A stretch of DNA of 64,000 nt, from assembly GCF_009193265.1 (NCBI RefSeq), contig NZ_VZZZ01000001.1, forward strand, positions 1,116,001-1,180,000, given 5' to 3'. Made by a program: the position numbers and the translations under genes. Positions 53,936 through 62,737 of this stretch are shown piece after piece (position 1 is the first letter of the stretch; each line of letters opens with the position of its first letter). The notes under the pieces are model-generated. The model ran no database searches and had not been told where the DNA came from. It saw only the letters and a program-made list of their open reading frames with translations. Origin of the DNA: Marinobacter changyiensis (GTDB taxonomy: Bacteria; Pseudomonadota; Gammaproteobacteria; Pseudomonadales; Oleiphilaceae).

Positions 53936-55222
53936 ATGACCCGCATGGTCACGTCGTTATCAGCTTTGATTTTCAGCATCGTGTTGCTGGTGAGTGGCAA
54001 CGCGTTCCTGATGACGTTGCTGGGCATCCGTATGAGCATTGAGGCTATTGACCCCGGCACCATTGGCTGGGTCCTGGTGTGTTATTCCATTGGTTTTGTT
54101 TTTGGCACGTTGTACGTGAACCGGGTAATTGGTCGGGTTGGTCATATTCGAGCGTTTGCGGTGTTCGCCGCACTGGCCGCTGTGGCCGCGTTACTCTATC
54201 CGATGGCGATATCGATGGTGTTCTGGGCGTTTCTGCGGGCGCTGTCCGGCTTCAGCATTGCCGGTGTGCTGGTGGTGATTGAGAGCTGGTTCAGCAGCCG
54301 GGCAACCAATGCCAATCGGGGCGCCCTGTTTGCGGTTTATCAGATCGTGTTTTATCTGTCCGCTGCTGGCGGTCAGCTGATCGTCAACTTTGGCGAGCCG
54401 GCCAGTTTCACACCGTTTACCATAGCGGCCATTCTTCTGGTAATGGCTCTCATACCGCTGGCCCTGACCCGGATGGAGGCGCCACGTATCGAGGCGGTGG
54501 AGCGCATGTCCTTTTTCACGTTGTTCCGGGAATCCTCCTCAGGTGTTGCCGGGTCTTTGATCTGTGGTGTGCTGGTGGGTTCTTTCTATGCCATGGGACC
54601 GGTTTACGCCACCCTGATTGGTTTGAACGTAACCCAGACGTCGATCTTTATGGCCACCGCGATTGTATCGGCAATGCTGGTAGCCTGGCCTCTGGGTATT
54701 ATCTGCGACCGTCTGGACCGGCGGCGCGTGATGTGCTGGGTAGCACTGGTGGCTGCAGGTTCGGCGGTGGTTGCGGCGCTGCTGGGTGCCGCTAACCTGT
54801 GGCTGCTTATGCTGGCTGTCGGTGTCTTCGTGGGACTTTCCGCCACGTTGTATCCGATCGCCGTGGCAATCACCAATGACCGGATGGAGCATCATCGCAT
54901 TGTAGCGGCCAGCGCTACGCTGCTGCTCAGTTACGGCATCGGGAGCGTTATAGGCCCGATCGTGATGGCTGAACTCGTCAGCCTGCTCGGCCCCCGGGGG
55001 CTGTTCCTTGGCAACGCTGTCGTATTGGTAATGCTGGTGATGTTCACCACACACCGAATCCGGACAACCTACGACATTCCGATAGCGGATCAGGGTCATT
55101 TCGTCGCCACCATGCCGGAAGCTTCAACGGTATTGGCGGAGATTGACCCACGCAACGTCGAGTTCCAACACAGTGACCCGGAATCTGCCCCATTGGATGA
55201 CGGCTACCAAAAAGCCGGTTAG
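53936..55222 (+). CDS. MFS transporter, YcaD-like
   Basis: A 428-residue protein with twelve helices; VSGNAFLMTLLGIRMSIEAIDPGTIGWVLVCYSIGFVFGTLYVNRVIGRVGHIRAFAVFAAL and RALSGFSIAGVLVVIESWFSSRAT place it with YcaD-type permeases of unknown substrate. A long polar C-terminal tail (about 30 residues) follows the last helix. ATG 53936 has a TTGGAGT ribosome site; the frame upstream to 53735 is not membrane-like and lacks a signal. Confidence 0.85.
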   Translation: MTRMVTSLSALIFSIVLLVSGNAFLMTLLGIRMSIEAIDPGTIGWVLVCYSIGFVFGTLYVNRVIGRVGHIRAFAVFAALAAVAALLYPMAISMVFWAFLRALSGFSIAGVLVVIESWFSSRATNANRGALFAVYQIVFYLSAAGGQLIVNFGEPASFTPFTIAAILLVMALIPLALTRMEAPRIEAVERMSFFTLFRESSSGVAGSLICGVLVGSFYAMGPVYATLIGLNVTQTSIFMATAIVSAMLVAWPLGIICDRLDRRRVMCWVALVAAGSAVVAALLGAANLWLLMLAVGVFVGLSATLYPIAVAITNDRMEHHRIVAASATLLLSYGIGSVIGPIVMAELVSLLGPRGLFLGNAVVLVMLVMFTTHRIRTTYDIPIADQGHFVATMPEASTVLAEIDPRNVEFQHSDPESAPLDDGYQKAG

Positions 55223-55284
55223 CTCCGGGCTGGCCTCTTTCGGTATTCCCTGATTATGCGTGCACTTCCTTTTCTGTTTTCATT

Positions 55285-55309
55285 GTAATAATTAGCTTAC
55301 TAGTATTAC
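55285..55309. promoter_or_regulatory. Candidate MarR operator
   Basis: GTAATA (55285-55290) and TATTAC (55304-55309) are perfect inverted arms in an AT-rich promoter region just before the MarR gene, as is usual for autorepressed MarR regulators. Confidence 0.4.
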
Positions 55310-55344
55310 CTGTTAATCATATTTCAATGACAAAGAGAGTCGTT

Positions 55345-55785
55345 ATGGAACATGAAGCTATGAGAGACCAGTTCCCCTTTGCGGTCGCCAGGGTGACCCG
55401 TCGGTGGCGGAAATTGCTGGACGAGCGTCTGAAAGACCTCGGTGTTACCCAGGCCCGCTGGACCACCATGGTGTACCTCCAGCGGGGTGGCGAGGGGCTG
55501 ACCCAGCGCGAGCTTGCCAGCCTTATGGCGATTGAGAATCCGACCCTGGTACGTCTGCTGGATAGCCTCGAGGAGCAAGGCCTGATTCAACGCCGGCTTT
55601 GCCAGAACGATCGCCGCGCCCGGCGCTTGCATCTGACCGAAGCGGGTGAGTCCTTTATGGTTGACTTGAACGCCCGCGCAAAAAAACTTCGGGACGAGAT
55701 GCTGGAGGGCGTCAGTGGGGACGATATTGACGTGGCTCTGGGTGTTTTCAACAAAATCATGGTGAACGGCGACCGCCTCAAATAA
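55345..55785 (+). CDS. MarR family transcriptional regulator
   Basis: A 146-residue winged-helix protein: FAVARVTRRWRKLLDERLKDLGVTQARWTTMVYLQRGGEGLTQRELASLMAIENPTLVRLLDSLEEQGLIQRRLCQNDRRARRLHLTEAG is the standard MarR/SlyA DNA-binding core with the recognition helix and the Asp-Arg-Arg-Ala wing. It is 26 bases upstream of a DHA2-type efflux gene and probably represses it. ATG 55345 is preferred over 55327 because AAAGAGAG lies at the right distance. Confidence 0.88.
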   Translation: MEHEAMRDQFPFAVARVTRRWRKLLDERLKDLGVTQARWTTMVYLQRGGEGLTQRELASLMAIENPTLVRLLDSLEEQGLIQRRLCQNDRRARRLHLTEAGESFMVDLNARAKKLRDEMLEGVSGDDIDVALGVFNKIMVNGDRLK

Positions 55786-55811
55786 CGGGTCGATCTCGCC
55801 GGGGGGTTATC

Positions 55812-57203
55812 CTGACCGACCATTCCCTTGAAGCTCTGCGTTCCCGGTATGGTGAGCGCTGGCGATGGTTCGCGGTTGCCACAGTGATGCTGGGCACGAT
55901 CGCGACCGTGCTCAGCGCCACCATCGTCAACGTTGCGCTGCCCGATATAATGCTGGAATTCGGCATTGGCCAGGGCCAGGCGCACTGGCTGGCGACCGGG
56001 TTTATCGCTGCCATGACCATCACGATGCTGACTACGGGCTGGCTACTGGATCACTTCGGCCTGCGTAAAACCCTCGCCACGGCGATGCTGTTGTTCAGTG
56101 CCGTATCCGTTGTCGGAGGCTTTAGCCCAACTCCCGAGACCCTGATTGCGGCCCGTGTTGCCCAGGGTGCGTTTGCCGGCCTGATGCAGCCAATGGCCAT
56201 GTATCTGGTGTTCCGCATTTTTCCAAAGGAACGCCGGGGCCAGGCCATGGGTATCTATGGCATGGGCGTTATTCTTGCCCCTGCGCTGGGGCCGGTATTG
56301 GGTGGAGTGTTGGTTGACCAGCTCAACTGGCGGTTTGTGATGTTTGCGCCGGTGCCAGTGACGCTTTTTGGCGTTTACATGGTGTGGAAATTCCTGCCCA
56401 GGCCAGTGGCAACGCTACAGTCCTACCCGTTTGATTTTAAGGGGTTGGTGCTGTTGGCGGTGACGATTCTGTTCAGCCTTGATGCCCTGAACCGGCTGCA
56501 AATACCCGCGGGTAATCTTCCGATGATTGCTATCGGGGCCCTGGTGGCGGTCATAGCGCTGGTGCTATTTGTGGTGAGGGAGCGCTCGGCGCCGCACCCG
56601 CTGTTACAGATAAAGTTGCTGCGTCAGCCCAGCTTTCTGTATGCCAATATTGGTGCGATTGCCCTCGGTCTTGCCTTGTTCGGCTCCACTTATCTGATCC
56701 CCCTGTTTGTTCAGACCGCGCTTGATTTCTCCGCCACCGATGCTGGACTGATGATGTTGCCAGCGGGGATTGTCTTGGGCATGACGTTCCCTGTGGCCGG
56801 TCGTATGGCCGACAAGCGCAGCCCGCGATTGCTGATTACCTTTGGTATGGCAATGTTTGCCTTGTCCGCCGCCCTGTTTGCGCTGTCCGACCTGGCAGTG
56901 GGGTTCGGCTGGCTCGCCCTGTGGGCGGTCATCGGCCGTATCGGGCTGGGCTTCATGCTACCGGCGCTCTCCACCGGTGCGCTGAACCCGCTTGAAACCC
57001 ATGAGCTCGGATACGGCTCCAGCACCATTAACTTTACCCGCCAACTGGGTGGAGCCTATGGCATTAACCTGGTTGCCCTGACACTAGAATACGGTGACCA
57101 TGCTGGCGGCCTGCCGACGATCGAGGCTTTCCACACCGCCTGGTGGCTGGTCGCCGGCTTCGTTTTGCTGGCAGTCTGGCCGGTATGGAAAATTCGCGGC
57201 TGA
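55812..57203 (+). CDS. DHA2-type MFS efflux transporter with probable CTG start
   Basis: A multidrug exporter of the EmrB/QacA (DHA2) group with about fourteen helices: LSATIVNVALPDIMLEFGIGQGQAHWLATGFIAAMTITMLTTGWL, RVAQGAFAGLMQPMAMYLVFRIFP and GVILAPALGPVLGGVLVDQLNWRFVMF (motif C). From the first usual start codon (GTG 55884) the first helix would be cut in half. The frame is open upstream and encodes TDHSLEALRSRYGERWRWFAVATV, a normal N-terminus for the family, and a CTG at 55812 stands six bases after GGGGGG. I therefore propose CTG, giving 463 residues. Probably co-transcribed with and repressed by the MarR protein. Confidence 0.8.
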   Translation: MTDHSLEALRSRYGERWRWFAVATVMLGTIATVLSATIVNVALPDIMLEFGIGQGQAHWLATGFIAAMTITMLTTGWLLDHFGLRKTLATAMLLFSAVSVVGGFSPTPETLIAARVAQGAFAGLMQPMAMYLVFRIFPKERRGQAMGIYGMGVILAPALGPVLGGVLVDQLNWRFVMFAPVPVTLFGVYMVWKFLPRPVATLQSYPFDFKGLVLLAVTILFSLDALNRLQIPAGNLPMIAIGALVAVIALVLFVVRERSAPHPLLQIKLLRQPSFLYANIGAIALGLALFGSTYLIPLFVQTALDFSATDAGLMMLPAGIVLGMTFPVAGRMADKRSPRLLITFGMAMFALSAALFALSDLAVGFGWLALWAVIGRIGLGFMLPALSTGALNPLETHELGYGSSTINFTRQLGGAYGINLVALTLEYGDHAGGLPTIEAFHTAWWLVAGFVLLAVWPVWKIRG

Positions 57204-57237
57204 TTGCTTTTTGGCAAGGCGTTACCTACTATATCGC

Positions 57238-57370
57238 CACTCTTGGGGGAGTAGTCTCCACTCGGTCTGCAACAGGCCGTAGGGTGCTGGTCAACATACT
57301 TGGGGCAGATCCCCGTGGCCACCACGTCCTGCCAGCGGCACGGACTGACAAGACCTGAGGCAATGCCATC
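57238..57370 (+). promoter_or_regulatory. yybP-ykoY manganese riboswitch
   Basis: The 225-base gap before the GDT1-type gene carries the conserved pieces of the Mn2+-sensing yybP-ykoY RNA: CTTGGGGGAGTAG near 57242, GCTGGTCAACATACTTGGGG near 57286-57305, and ACCTGAGGCAATGCC near the 3-prime end (57353-57367), with paired arms between. Known family members control Mn exporters, as here. Downstream, GGGCGGA (57377-57383) pairs with TCCGCCC (57410-57416) next to the ribosome site CTGGA, a likely expression platform. Confidence 0.82.
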
Positions 57371-57428
57371 TCCCATGGGCGGAAGGTGACATTGTCTCTC
57401 GTCTGAAAATCCGCCCTGGAACTTTGCT

Positions 57429-57998
57429 ATGGACGCGCTCTTCGCTTCAACCCTCTCGGTCTTTATTGCCGAAATCGGTGACAAAACCCAGCTTCTGTCC
57501 CTTTTCCTGGTTTCCCGTTTCAGCCGTCGTGCGCCGATTGTTCTTGGTATTCTGGTGGCGACACTGCTTAACCATGGTCTTTCTGCCCTGCTCGGCGCCT
57601 GGGTTGCGCACTGGATACCGGAGACCGTGTTGCTCTGGCTGGTTGCAGTCAGCTTTATTGCGATAGCGCTGTGGCTGCTGATTCCGGACAAAAACGACGC
57701 TGAAGATTCGCAATTGCTGGGGCTTGGCGCATTCACGGCCACGACGATCATGTTCTTTATCGCGGAAATCGGTGATAAAACACAGATTGCGACGGTGGTA
57801 CTGGCGGCACGCTACGACGCAACCTTCTGGGTGATTGTAGGTACAACCGTTGGTATGCTGGTAGCAAATGTACCGGTTATCATGGCCGGTAAATGGTTAA
57901 TGGATAAAGTGCCCCTGGCAACGGTCAGAATCACAGCGAGTGTGCTCTTTATCGTGTTAGCGATCGTAACAATCTGGGCGGCGTATCAACCGGTTTGA
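57429..57998 (+). CDS. TMEM165/GDT1 family Mn2+ exporter
   Basis: A 189-residue protein with six helices in two inverted repeats, each with the signature Glu-x-Gly-Asp-Lys-Thr: AEIGDKTQLLSLFLVSRF (about 15-20) and AEIGDKTQIATVVLAARY (about 115-120). The acidic residues form the cation site. Bacterial members export manganese. The riboswitch directly upstream supports this role: Mn2+ should raise expression. Confidence 0.9.
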   Translation: MDALFASTLSVFIAEIGDKTQLLSLFLVSRFSRRAPIVLGILVATLLNHGLSALLGAWVAHWIPETVLLWLVAVSFIAIALWLLIPDKNDAEDSQLLGLGAFTATTIMFFIAEIGDKTQIATVVLAARYDATFWVIVGTTVGMLVANVPVIMAGKWLMDKVPLATVRITASVLFIVLAIVTIWAAYQPV

Positions 57999-58038
57999 GC
58001 CTCGGACCGAAGTCAATTGTTTGACTGGAACGGATATT

Positions 58039-59064
58039 ATGCAGTGTATCAACAGGGTCTGGTTAGCAGTGGTGGCGGTGTCGTTGTTGATGCCCCAGCT
58101 TGGTTATAGCGAGCAGCCAGAGAGCAAACCGAGGGTGCCATCGTGGCAGATTCACGACGATCTGGCCGGTGAGCTTTCGGTGATGAAAACACAGTATGAG
58201 GATACCTTTGCTGGCATCGGTAACCTGCGCAGCCTGGGCTACCTGGAACTGGTCAAGGCCAACCCCGGCGTTGATCCCTGGCTGCCCGGCGAGGGTACCC
58301 AGATCACCCTGCCGCAGCATTATGTCCTGCCGGTCGTAAAGCGCGAGGGCATCGTGATTAATCTGGCCGAGTATCGGCTTTACTATTTCCACGACGGACA
58401 GGTCAGTGTCTATCCTGTAGGTGTGGGAACCGACGACAATCCTTCACCCCTGACGGATGCCCGGGTAACAATGCGACTGGAGTCTCCTGCCTGGTATCCG
58501 CCCGCCACGGTGCGGGCTGAATACGAAGCCCGAAATGAGCATTTGCCCCGGGTCTTCCCGCCGGGACCGGACAATCCGCTCGGGTCTCATGCGTTGCTGT
58601 TGAGCGAGAAAGGCTACCTGATTCATGGCACCAACAAGCAGTTTGGTGTGGGAATGCAGGTGAGCCATGGCTGCTTCCGAATGTACAATGAGGATATTGA
58701 GCGGTTCGTCTATGAAGTTAAAAAGGACACTTCAGTTCAGGTGGTCAACCAGCCCGTTAAAATCGGCATGAAGGGTACGGAAGTCTGGCTGGAGGTTCAC
58801 CGCCCCCATGAAGAGTACGATCAGGCCTCCAGGAACCGACTCTGGCGTGTGGTCGGCGAGCAACTTGAGACGTTCCGGCAGAGCAGACCCGGTCTCGAAA
58901 TTCAGCGTCGGGCAATTGAGTTGGCGTTAGACCAGGCGGACGGCATACCCCGTATGATTGGAGAGCAGATCACCCAGGTAGCTTCGGAAAAACCAGATCG
59001 CGATCACTCCGTCAACGAACAGCCTGCTGAAAGCCCTGTGGAGCCGGTCAGGATGCTGTTTTAA
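58039..59064 (+). CDS. L,D-transpeptidase (YkuD), ErfK/YbiS type
   Basis: A 341-residue periplasmic enzyme: signal peptide (cleavage near GYS-EQPE), a LysM-like segment (NLRSLGYLELVKANPGVDPWLPGEGTQITLP), then the YkuD domain with VINLAEYRLYYF, LIHGTNKQFGVGMQVSHGCFRMYNEDIERF containing the catalytic HG and SHGCFR Cys, and a C-terminal helical region. It forms 3-3 cross-links in peptidoglycan or attaches lipoprotein to it; an Lpp-like lipoprotein is encoded 2.5 kb downstream. ATG 58039 replaces the TTG at 58021. Confidence 0.9.
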   Translation: MQCINRVWLAVVAVSLLMPQLGYSEQPESKPRVPSWQIHDDLAGELSVMKTQYEDTFAGIGNLRSLGYLELVKANPGVDPWLPGEGTQITLPQHYVLPVVKREGIVINLAEYRLYYFHDGQVSVYPVGVGTDDNPSPLTDARVTMRLESPAWYPPATVRAEYEARNEHLPRVFPPGPDNPLGSHALLLSEKGYLIHGTNKQFGVGMQVSHGCFRMYNEDIERFVYEVKKDTSVQVVNQPVKIGMKGTEVWLEVHRPHEEYDQASRNRLWRVVGEQLETFRQSRPGLEIQRRAIELALDQADGIPRMIGEQITQVASEKPDRDHSVNEQPAESPVEPVRMLF

Positions 59065-59165
59065 GCGAGCGCTATATAAGGTATTGAGCTCTGATTGTTA
59101 TTGATGGTCGTATAGTTTTAAGGGCGACATAAAATCACAGAGTTTTGTTCGGGGAGTCTGGGATC

Positions 59166-60635
59166 ATGCGTGACCTACCCAAAACATCGCGACACAACAA
59201 GCGACCGTGGCTTCTGTTATTCCTGCTGGTGACCGGGCTGATGGTTGCCATTACCAACCTGGTCGTGGCCCAGGACAGCAGTCGCAGCGGGCTGGTTCTC
59301 AGCATTGACGGCGCCATCGGGCCAGCAACCATGGATTATGTGGTCCGGGGCCTGGACCGTGCGGAGGACGAGGGGGCGGAGCTCGTTGTTCTGCAGCTAG
59401 ATACCCCTGGGGGTTTGCTGGAATCTACCCGCAGCATGATCAAGTCCATTCTTGCCTCTTCTGTTCCCGTTGTCACCTATGTGTCTCCCCAGGGCGCCCG
59501 TGCAGCCAGCGCAGGCACCTACATTCTGTATGGCAGCCACATTGCAGCCATGGCCCCTGCGACCCATCTGGGCTCCGCTACGCCCGTTCAGATGGGTGGT
59601 CTGCCCGGTACACCGGAAGAGAACCCCAACCCGGAAAACGATGACAACCGCTCGTCAGAGCAGAATAGTGAATCCTCAGAGGACCCCGCCAGCGATGAGG
59701 CCGAAAAGCGCCGGGGTGGCTCTGCTATGGAGCGCAAGGTATTGGAAGATGCCGTGAGTTACATTCGGGGTCTGGCCGACCGCCATGACCGGAATGCTGA
59801 CTGGGCCGAACAGGCAGTGAGGGAGGCGGTGAACCTAGGGGCCAACGAAGCCCTGGAAAAGAATGTGATCGAAATCGTTGCCACCGATCTGGACGATCTG
59901 CTGGCCCAGCTGGACGGTCGGACCGTGGCAATGGCCGATGGTCCGCGGGAACTCAGGACGACCAATATAGTGCTGACTCGGGCCGACCCGGATTGGCGAA
60001 CCCGCCTTCTGTCGGTAATTACCGATCCCAACGTCGCGTATTTCCTGATGATTATTGGTTTCTATGGCATCATTTTCGAGCTGGCAAATCCGGGCAATCT
60101 GTTTCCGGGCGTCATAGGTGCTATTTGTCTGGTGCTCGCGCTGTTTGCCTTTCAGGTGTTGTCCGTCAATTACGCCGGGTTGGCACTTATTCTTCTGGGG
60201 CTTGCCTTTATCGTCGGTGAAGCCTTTATGCCCAGCTTCGGGGTGCTGGGCATTGGCGGTGTCGTCGCTTTCGTGGTCGGGTCCATAATTCTGATGGATG
60301 GCAGTAACCAGCGAATTTCGCTTCCGGTGATCGGTGGTACGGCGGCGGTTGCTGGCGGCTTTATGCTATGGACTGTCACGCGCTTCGTCGGACTCCGGAA
60401 AAAGGCCCCGGTGAGCGGTATCGAGCAGACCCTTCATGAGACTGCCATCGCTCTTGACACCTTTACTCCGCGGGACCATCACTTTATCGGCCACGTGCGA
60501 CTGGCAGGCGAGCGCTGGAATGCGACCAGCAGCGGACAGGTGTCCGAAGGAGATGTGTTGCAGGTGATCGACGTGGACGGTCTGACGGTCAAAGTAAAAG
60601 TTGCCAGGTCGTCTGCTGACGAGAGTTCAGTTTAG
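59166..60635 (+). CDS. NfeD family membrane serine protease (long form)
   Basis: A 489-residue protein: an N-terminal signal/anchor (about 17-36), a ClpP-like protease domain with LQLDTPGGLLESTRSMIKSILAS, the nucleophile Ser in RAASAGTYILYGSHIAAM, an acidic linker (about 160-185, rich in Asp, Glu, Ser), a membrane domain of four to five helices (about 285-405) and a C-terminal OB fold of the NfeD type (LAGERWNATSSGQVSEGDVLQVIDVDGLTVKV). Such proteins cleave the C-terminus of stomatin-like partners, one of which follows. ATG 59166 has GGGGAG upstream. Confidence 0.92.
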   Translation: MRDLPKTSRHNKRPWLLLFLLVTGLMVAITNLVVAQDSSRSGLVLSIDGAIGPATMDYVVRGLDRAEDEGAELVVLQLDTPGGLLESTRSMIKSILASSVPVVTYVSPQGARAASAGTYILYGSHIAAMAPATHLGSATPVQMGGLPGTPEENPNPENDDNRSSEQNSESSEDPASDEAEKRRGGSAMERKVLEDAVSYIRGLADRHDRNADWAEQAVREAVNLGANEALEKNVIEIVATDLDDLLAQLDGRTVAMADGPRELRTTNIVLTRADPDWRTRLLSVITDPNVAYFLMIIGFYGIIFELANPGNLFPGVIGAICLVLALFAFQVLSVNYAGLALILLGLAFIVGEAFMPSFGVLGIGGVVAFVVGSIILMDGSNQRISLPVIGGTAAVAGGFMLWTVTRFVGLRKKAPVSGIEQTLHETAIALDTFTPRDHHFIGHVRLAGERWNATSSGQVSEGDVLQVIDVDGLTVKVKVARSSADESSV

Positions 60636-60672
60636 AGACTACAGTTTAGAGAGGACGGCTTAGAGAGGACAG
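60631..60672 (+). repeat. Three tandem 14-base repeats after nfeD
   Basis: TTTAGAGACTACAG, TTTAGAGAGGACGG and CTTAGAGAGGACAG follow each other without gap. The first overlaps the nfeD stop codon (TAG 60633-60635). They fill half of the 79-base gap to the slipin gene. Confidence 0.7.
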
Positions 60673-60714
60673 CTTGGTTGATTCAGTACTGTAGACAATA
60701 AAGGAGCATTTGAA

Positions 60715-61485
60715 ATGGGTGGACTGATTCCCTATCTTGCACCACTAGTGATTCTGCTGCTGATCCTGGGGTCAGCAATTCGTATTCTGCCGGAGTATGA
60801 GCGGGGTGTGCTGTTCTTTCTAGGCCGTTTCCAGGGCGTGAAGGGCCCGGGCCTGATCATTGTGATTCCGGGTATCCAGCAAATGACACGGGTCGACCTG
60901 CGGGTTATCACATTGGATGTCCCGAGTCAGGATGTGATCTCGAAAGACAACGTCACCGTGCGTGTCAATGCGGTTCTGTATTTCCGTGTGGTAGATCCGG
61001 AACGGGCGATTATTCGGGTAGAGGACTTTGGTTTGGCAACCAGTCAGCTTGCACAGACGACTCTGCGCTCTGTACTGGGTAAGCATGATCTCGACGAGAT
61101 GCTATCGGAACGGGATAAACTGAATTCCGATATTCAGGAAATCATTGATGCCCAGACTGAGGAATGGGGCATCAAGGTCGCCAACGTAGAAATCAAACAT
61201 GTGGATCTCAATGAGTCGATGATTCGTGCAATTGCACGTCAGGCTGAGGCAGAGCGTGAACGTCGGGCCAAGGTTATTCATGCTGAAGGGGAACTGCAGG
61301 CTTCGAAGAAACTGCTTGAGGCCGCTCAGGTGATGTCTGCCGACTCCGGTGCAATGCAGCTGCGTTACCTCCAGACCCTGGCGGATATGAGTAACGGCAA
61401 TGCGTCGACCATTGTGTTCCCGCTGCCGGTCGATATGATCCAGTCTTTTATGACACCCAAAGGCCCCGCTAAAAAAGACGGCTAG
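60715..61485 (+). CDS. Slipin/stomatin-like SPFH protein
   Basis: A 256-residue membrane protein: one N-terminal helix (about 5-22), SPFH domain with [80 protein letters not shown], a long charged helix ([33 protein letters not shown]) that oligomerises, and [12 protein letters not shown] at the end, the region usually cut by NfeD proteases. It forms membrane microdomain assemblies. AAAGGAGC precedes the ATG. Pairs with the NfeD gene upstream. Confidence 0.93.
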   Translation: MGGLIPYLAPLVILLLILGSAIRILPEYERGVLFFLGRFQGVKGPGLIIVIPGIQQMTRVDLRVITLDVPSQDVISKDNVTVRVNAVLYFRVVDPERAIIRVEDFGLATSQLAQTTLRSVLGKHDLDEMLSERDKLNSDIQEIIDAQTEEWGIKVANVEIKHVDLNESMIRAIARQAEAERERRAKVIHAEGELQASKKLLEAAQVMSADSGAMQLRYLQTLADMSNGNASTIVFPLPVDMIQSFMTPKGPAKKDG

Positions 61486-61516
61486 CTCTCATCCCGGGCC
61501 CGCCGAATGCCAGCCA

Positions 61517-61545
61517 TAAAAAAGGCCGGTCTGAGCCGGCCTTTT
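61517..61545. terminator. Bidirectional terminator between slipin and Lpp-like genes
   Basis: A-run, AAAGGCCGG (61521-61529), six-base loop, CCGGCC and TTTT (61536-61545). It can serve the slipin gene on plus and the lipoprotein gene on minus. Confidence 0.85.
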
Positions 61546-61561
61546 CTAGCGATAAACCAGA

Positions 61562-61843
61562 TTACTTCTGGCTTGAACGCTCAAGCATGCGACGAGCGCG
61601 CTCGTTTGCTTCATCAGCAGATCTTTGTGCAGCTTTAGCTGCAGCCAGAGCTTCATCTGCTTTTTGCATGGCAGAGTTAGCGCGGCTTTGAGCCGTGTTA
61701 GCAGTGCTCATTGCGTTATCGGCAGTTTGCTCTGCAGAAGTAGCAGTTGCAGAAGCCTCATCAATGGCGCCTTGGTCTGTAGTAGCACAGCCCGCAGTCA
61801 GTACTGTAGCCAGTGCAAACCCAGCGATAGTCAACTTACGCAT
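61562..61843 (-). CDS. Lpp/OprI-like alanine-zipper lipoprotein
   Basis: A 93-residue outer-membrane lipoprotein: signal with lipobox LTAGC (Cys19), then a continuous alanine- and polar-rich heptad helix ([65 protein letters not shown]) as in Braun lipoprotein or OprI. The C-terminal Lys may be linked to peptidoglycan by an L,D-transpeptidase. ATG 61843 follows AAGGGGA; the TTG at 61849 is not needed. Codon use is strongly biased, as expected for a very abundant protein. Confidence 0.88.
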   Translation of the reverse strand: MRKLTIAGFALATVLTAGCATTDQGAIDEASATATSAEQTADNAMSTANTAQSRANSAMQKADEALAAAKAAQRSADEANERARRMLERSSQK

Positions 61844-62082
61844 GTTCAAATCCCCTTATTAGTCGTTTTACTTCCTGTGATGCAGAAGTCTTTTGGTGCC
61901 AACATCCTGTCAACAAGCGTCCGATGAGCAAACGCCATCGGAATCGTTAGACAGTGTAAAACACTATGAAAGAAAATGTTAACTACGGATACGTAAAACT
62001 TCCTGGCTGATTACATAAACGTAAGGGAGCGCGGATTGGATTCGACTGTCAAAAGCTGGGTTTGCAGAATCTGAACAGCACA

Positions 62083-62625
62083 TCAGGGCAGAATGTGGAT
62101 CGGTGTACCGTCACTCACCAAGTGCCAGATTTCGTCCATTTCATCGTTGCTCACCGCAATACAGCCGTTGGTCCAGTCCAGCCCGATGAATGCGAAAGCC
62201 CAGTCGCCGGCATCATTGGGAAGCCCGTGAATCATGATGCTGCCACCGGGATCCAGGCCCCAGGCTTTGGCCATCTCGCGATCCTGGGTATTGGGGTAGG
62301 ACACGTGAATGGACTTGTAGAAGTCACTTTCGGGGTTGCGCCAGTCCAGGGTGTAGCGGCCTTCCGGAGTGCGTTCATCGCCTTCAAATAGTTTGTGCCC
62401 GGAGGGGTTTTCGCCCAACCCGATACGATAGCTGCGAACGACCTCATCGCCGGACATCAGGTAAAGCCGGCGCTCTTCCTTGCGTACCAGCACCTGACTC
62501 ACCATCGGCATTTCATCCATCGCCCGAACCGGCATCTCTGAGGCCACAACCGGGAAAATGAAGAGGCTGAGCAGCATCAGCAACAAACTGGGCAATAAGA
62601 CTAAAGAACCAAGTTTACGAACCAT
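62083..62625 (-). CDS. L,D-transpeptidase family protein, short
   Basis: A 180-residue protein with a signal peptide (cleavage near VVA-SEMP) and a compact YkuD domain: VLVRKEERRLYLMSGDEVVRSYRIGLGENPSGHKLFEGDERTPEGRYTLDWRN, IMIHGLPN and the catalytic WTNGCIAVSNDEMDEIW with Cys. The YafK/ErfK-like small form can act as transpeptidase or as amidase releasing Lpp from peptidoglycan. It is encoded close to the Lpp-like lipoprotein, on the same strand, 239 bases upstream. Confidence 0.88.
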   Translation of the reverse strand: MVRKLGSLVLLPSLLLMLLSLFIFPVVASEMPVRAMDEMPMVSQVLVRKEERRLYLMSGDEVVRSYRIGLGENPSGHKLFEGDERTPEGRYTLDWRNPESDFYKSIHVSYPNTQDREMAKAWGLDPGGSIMIHGLPNDAGDWAFAFIGLDWTNGCIAVSNDEMDEIWHLVSDGTPIHILP

Positions 62626-62737
62626 AACTTACCAATGATTAATCATAGTTTACGTGAGTTTATAGCACAGCTGGCGGATTACGCGAACCCTCACTGTGTT
62701 ACCAATGTTGTCGATTCGTGAAACGGTTCCCCCAATG

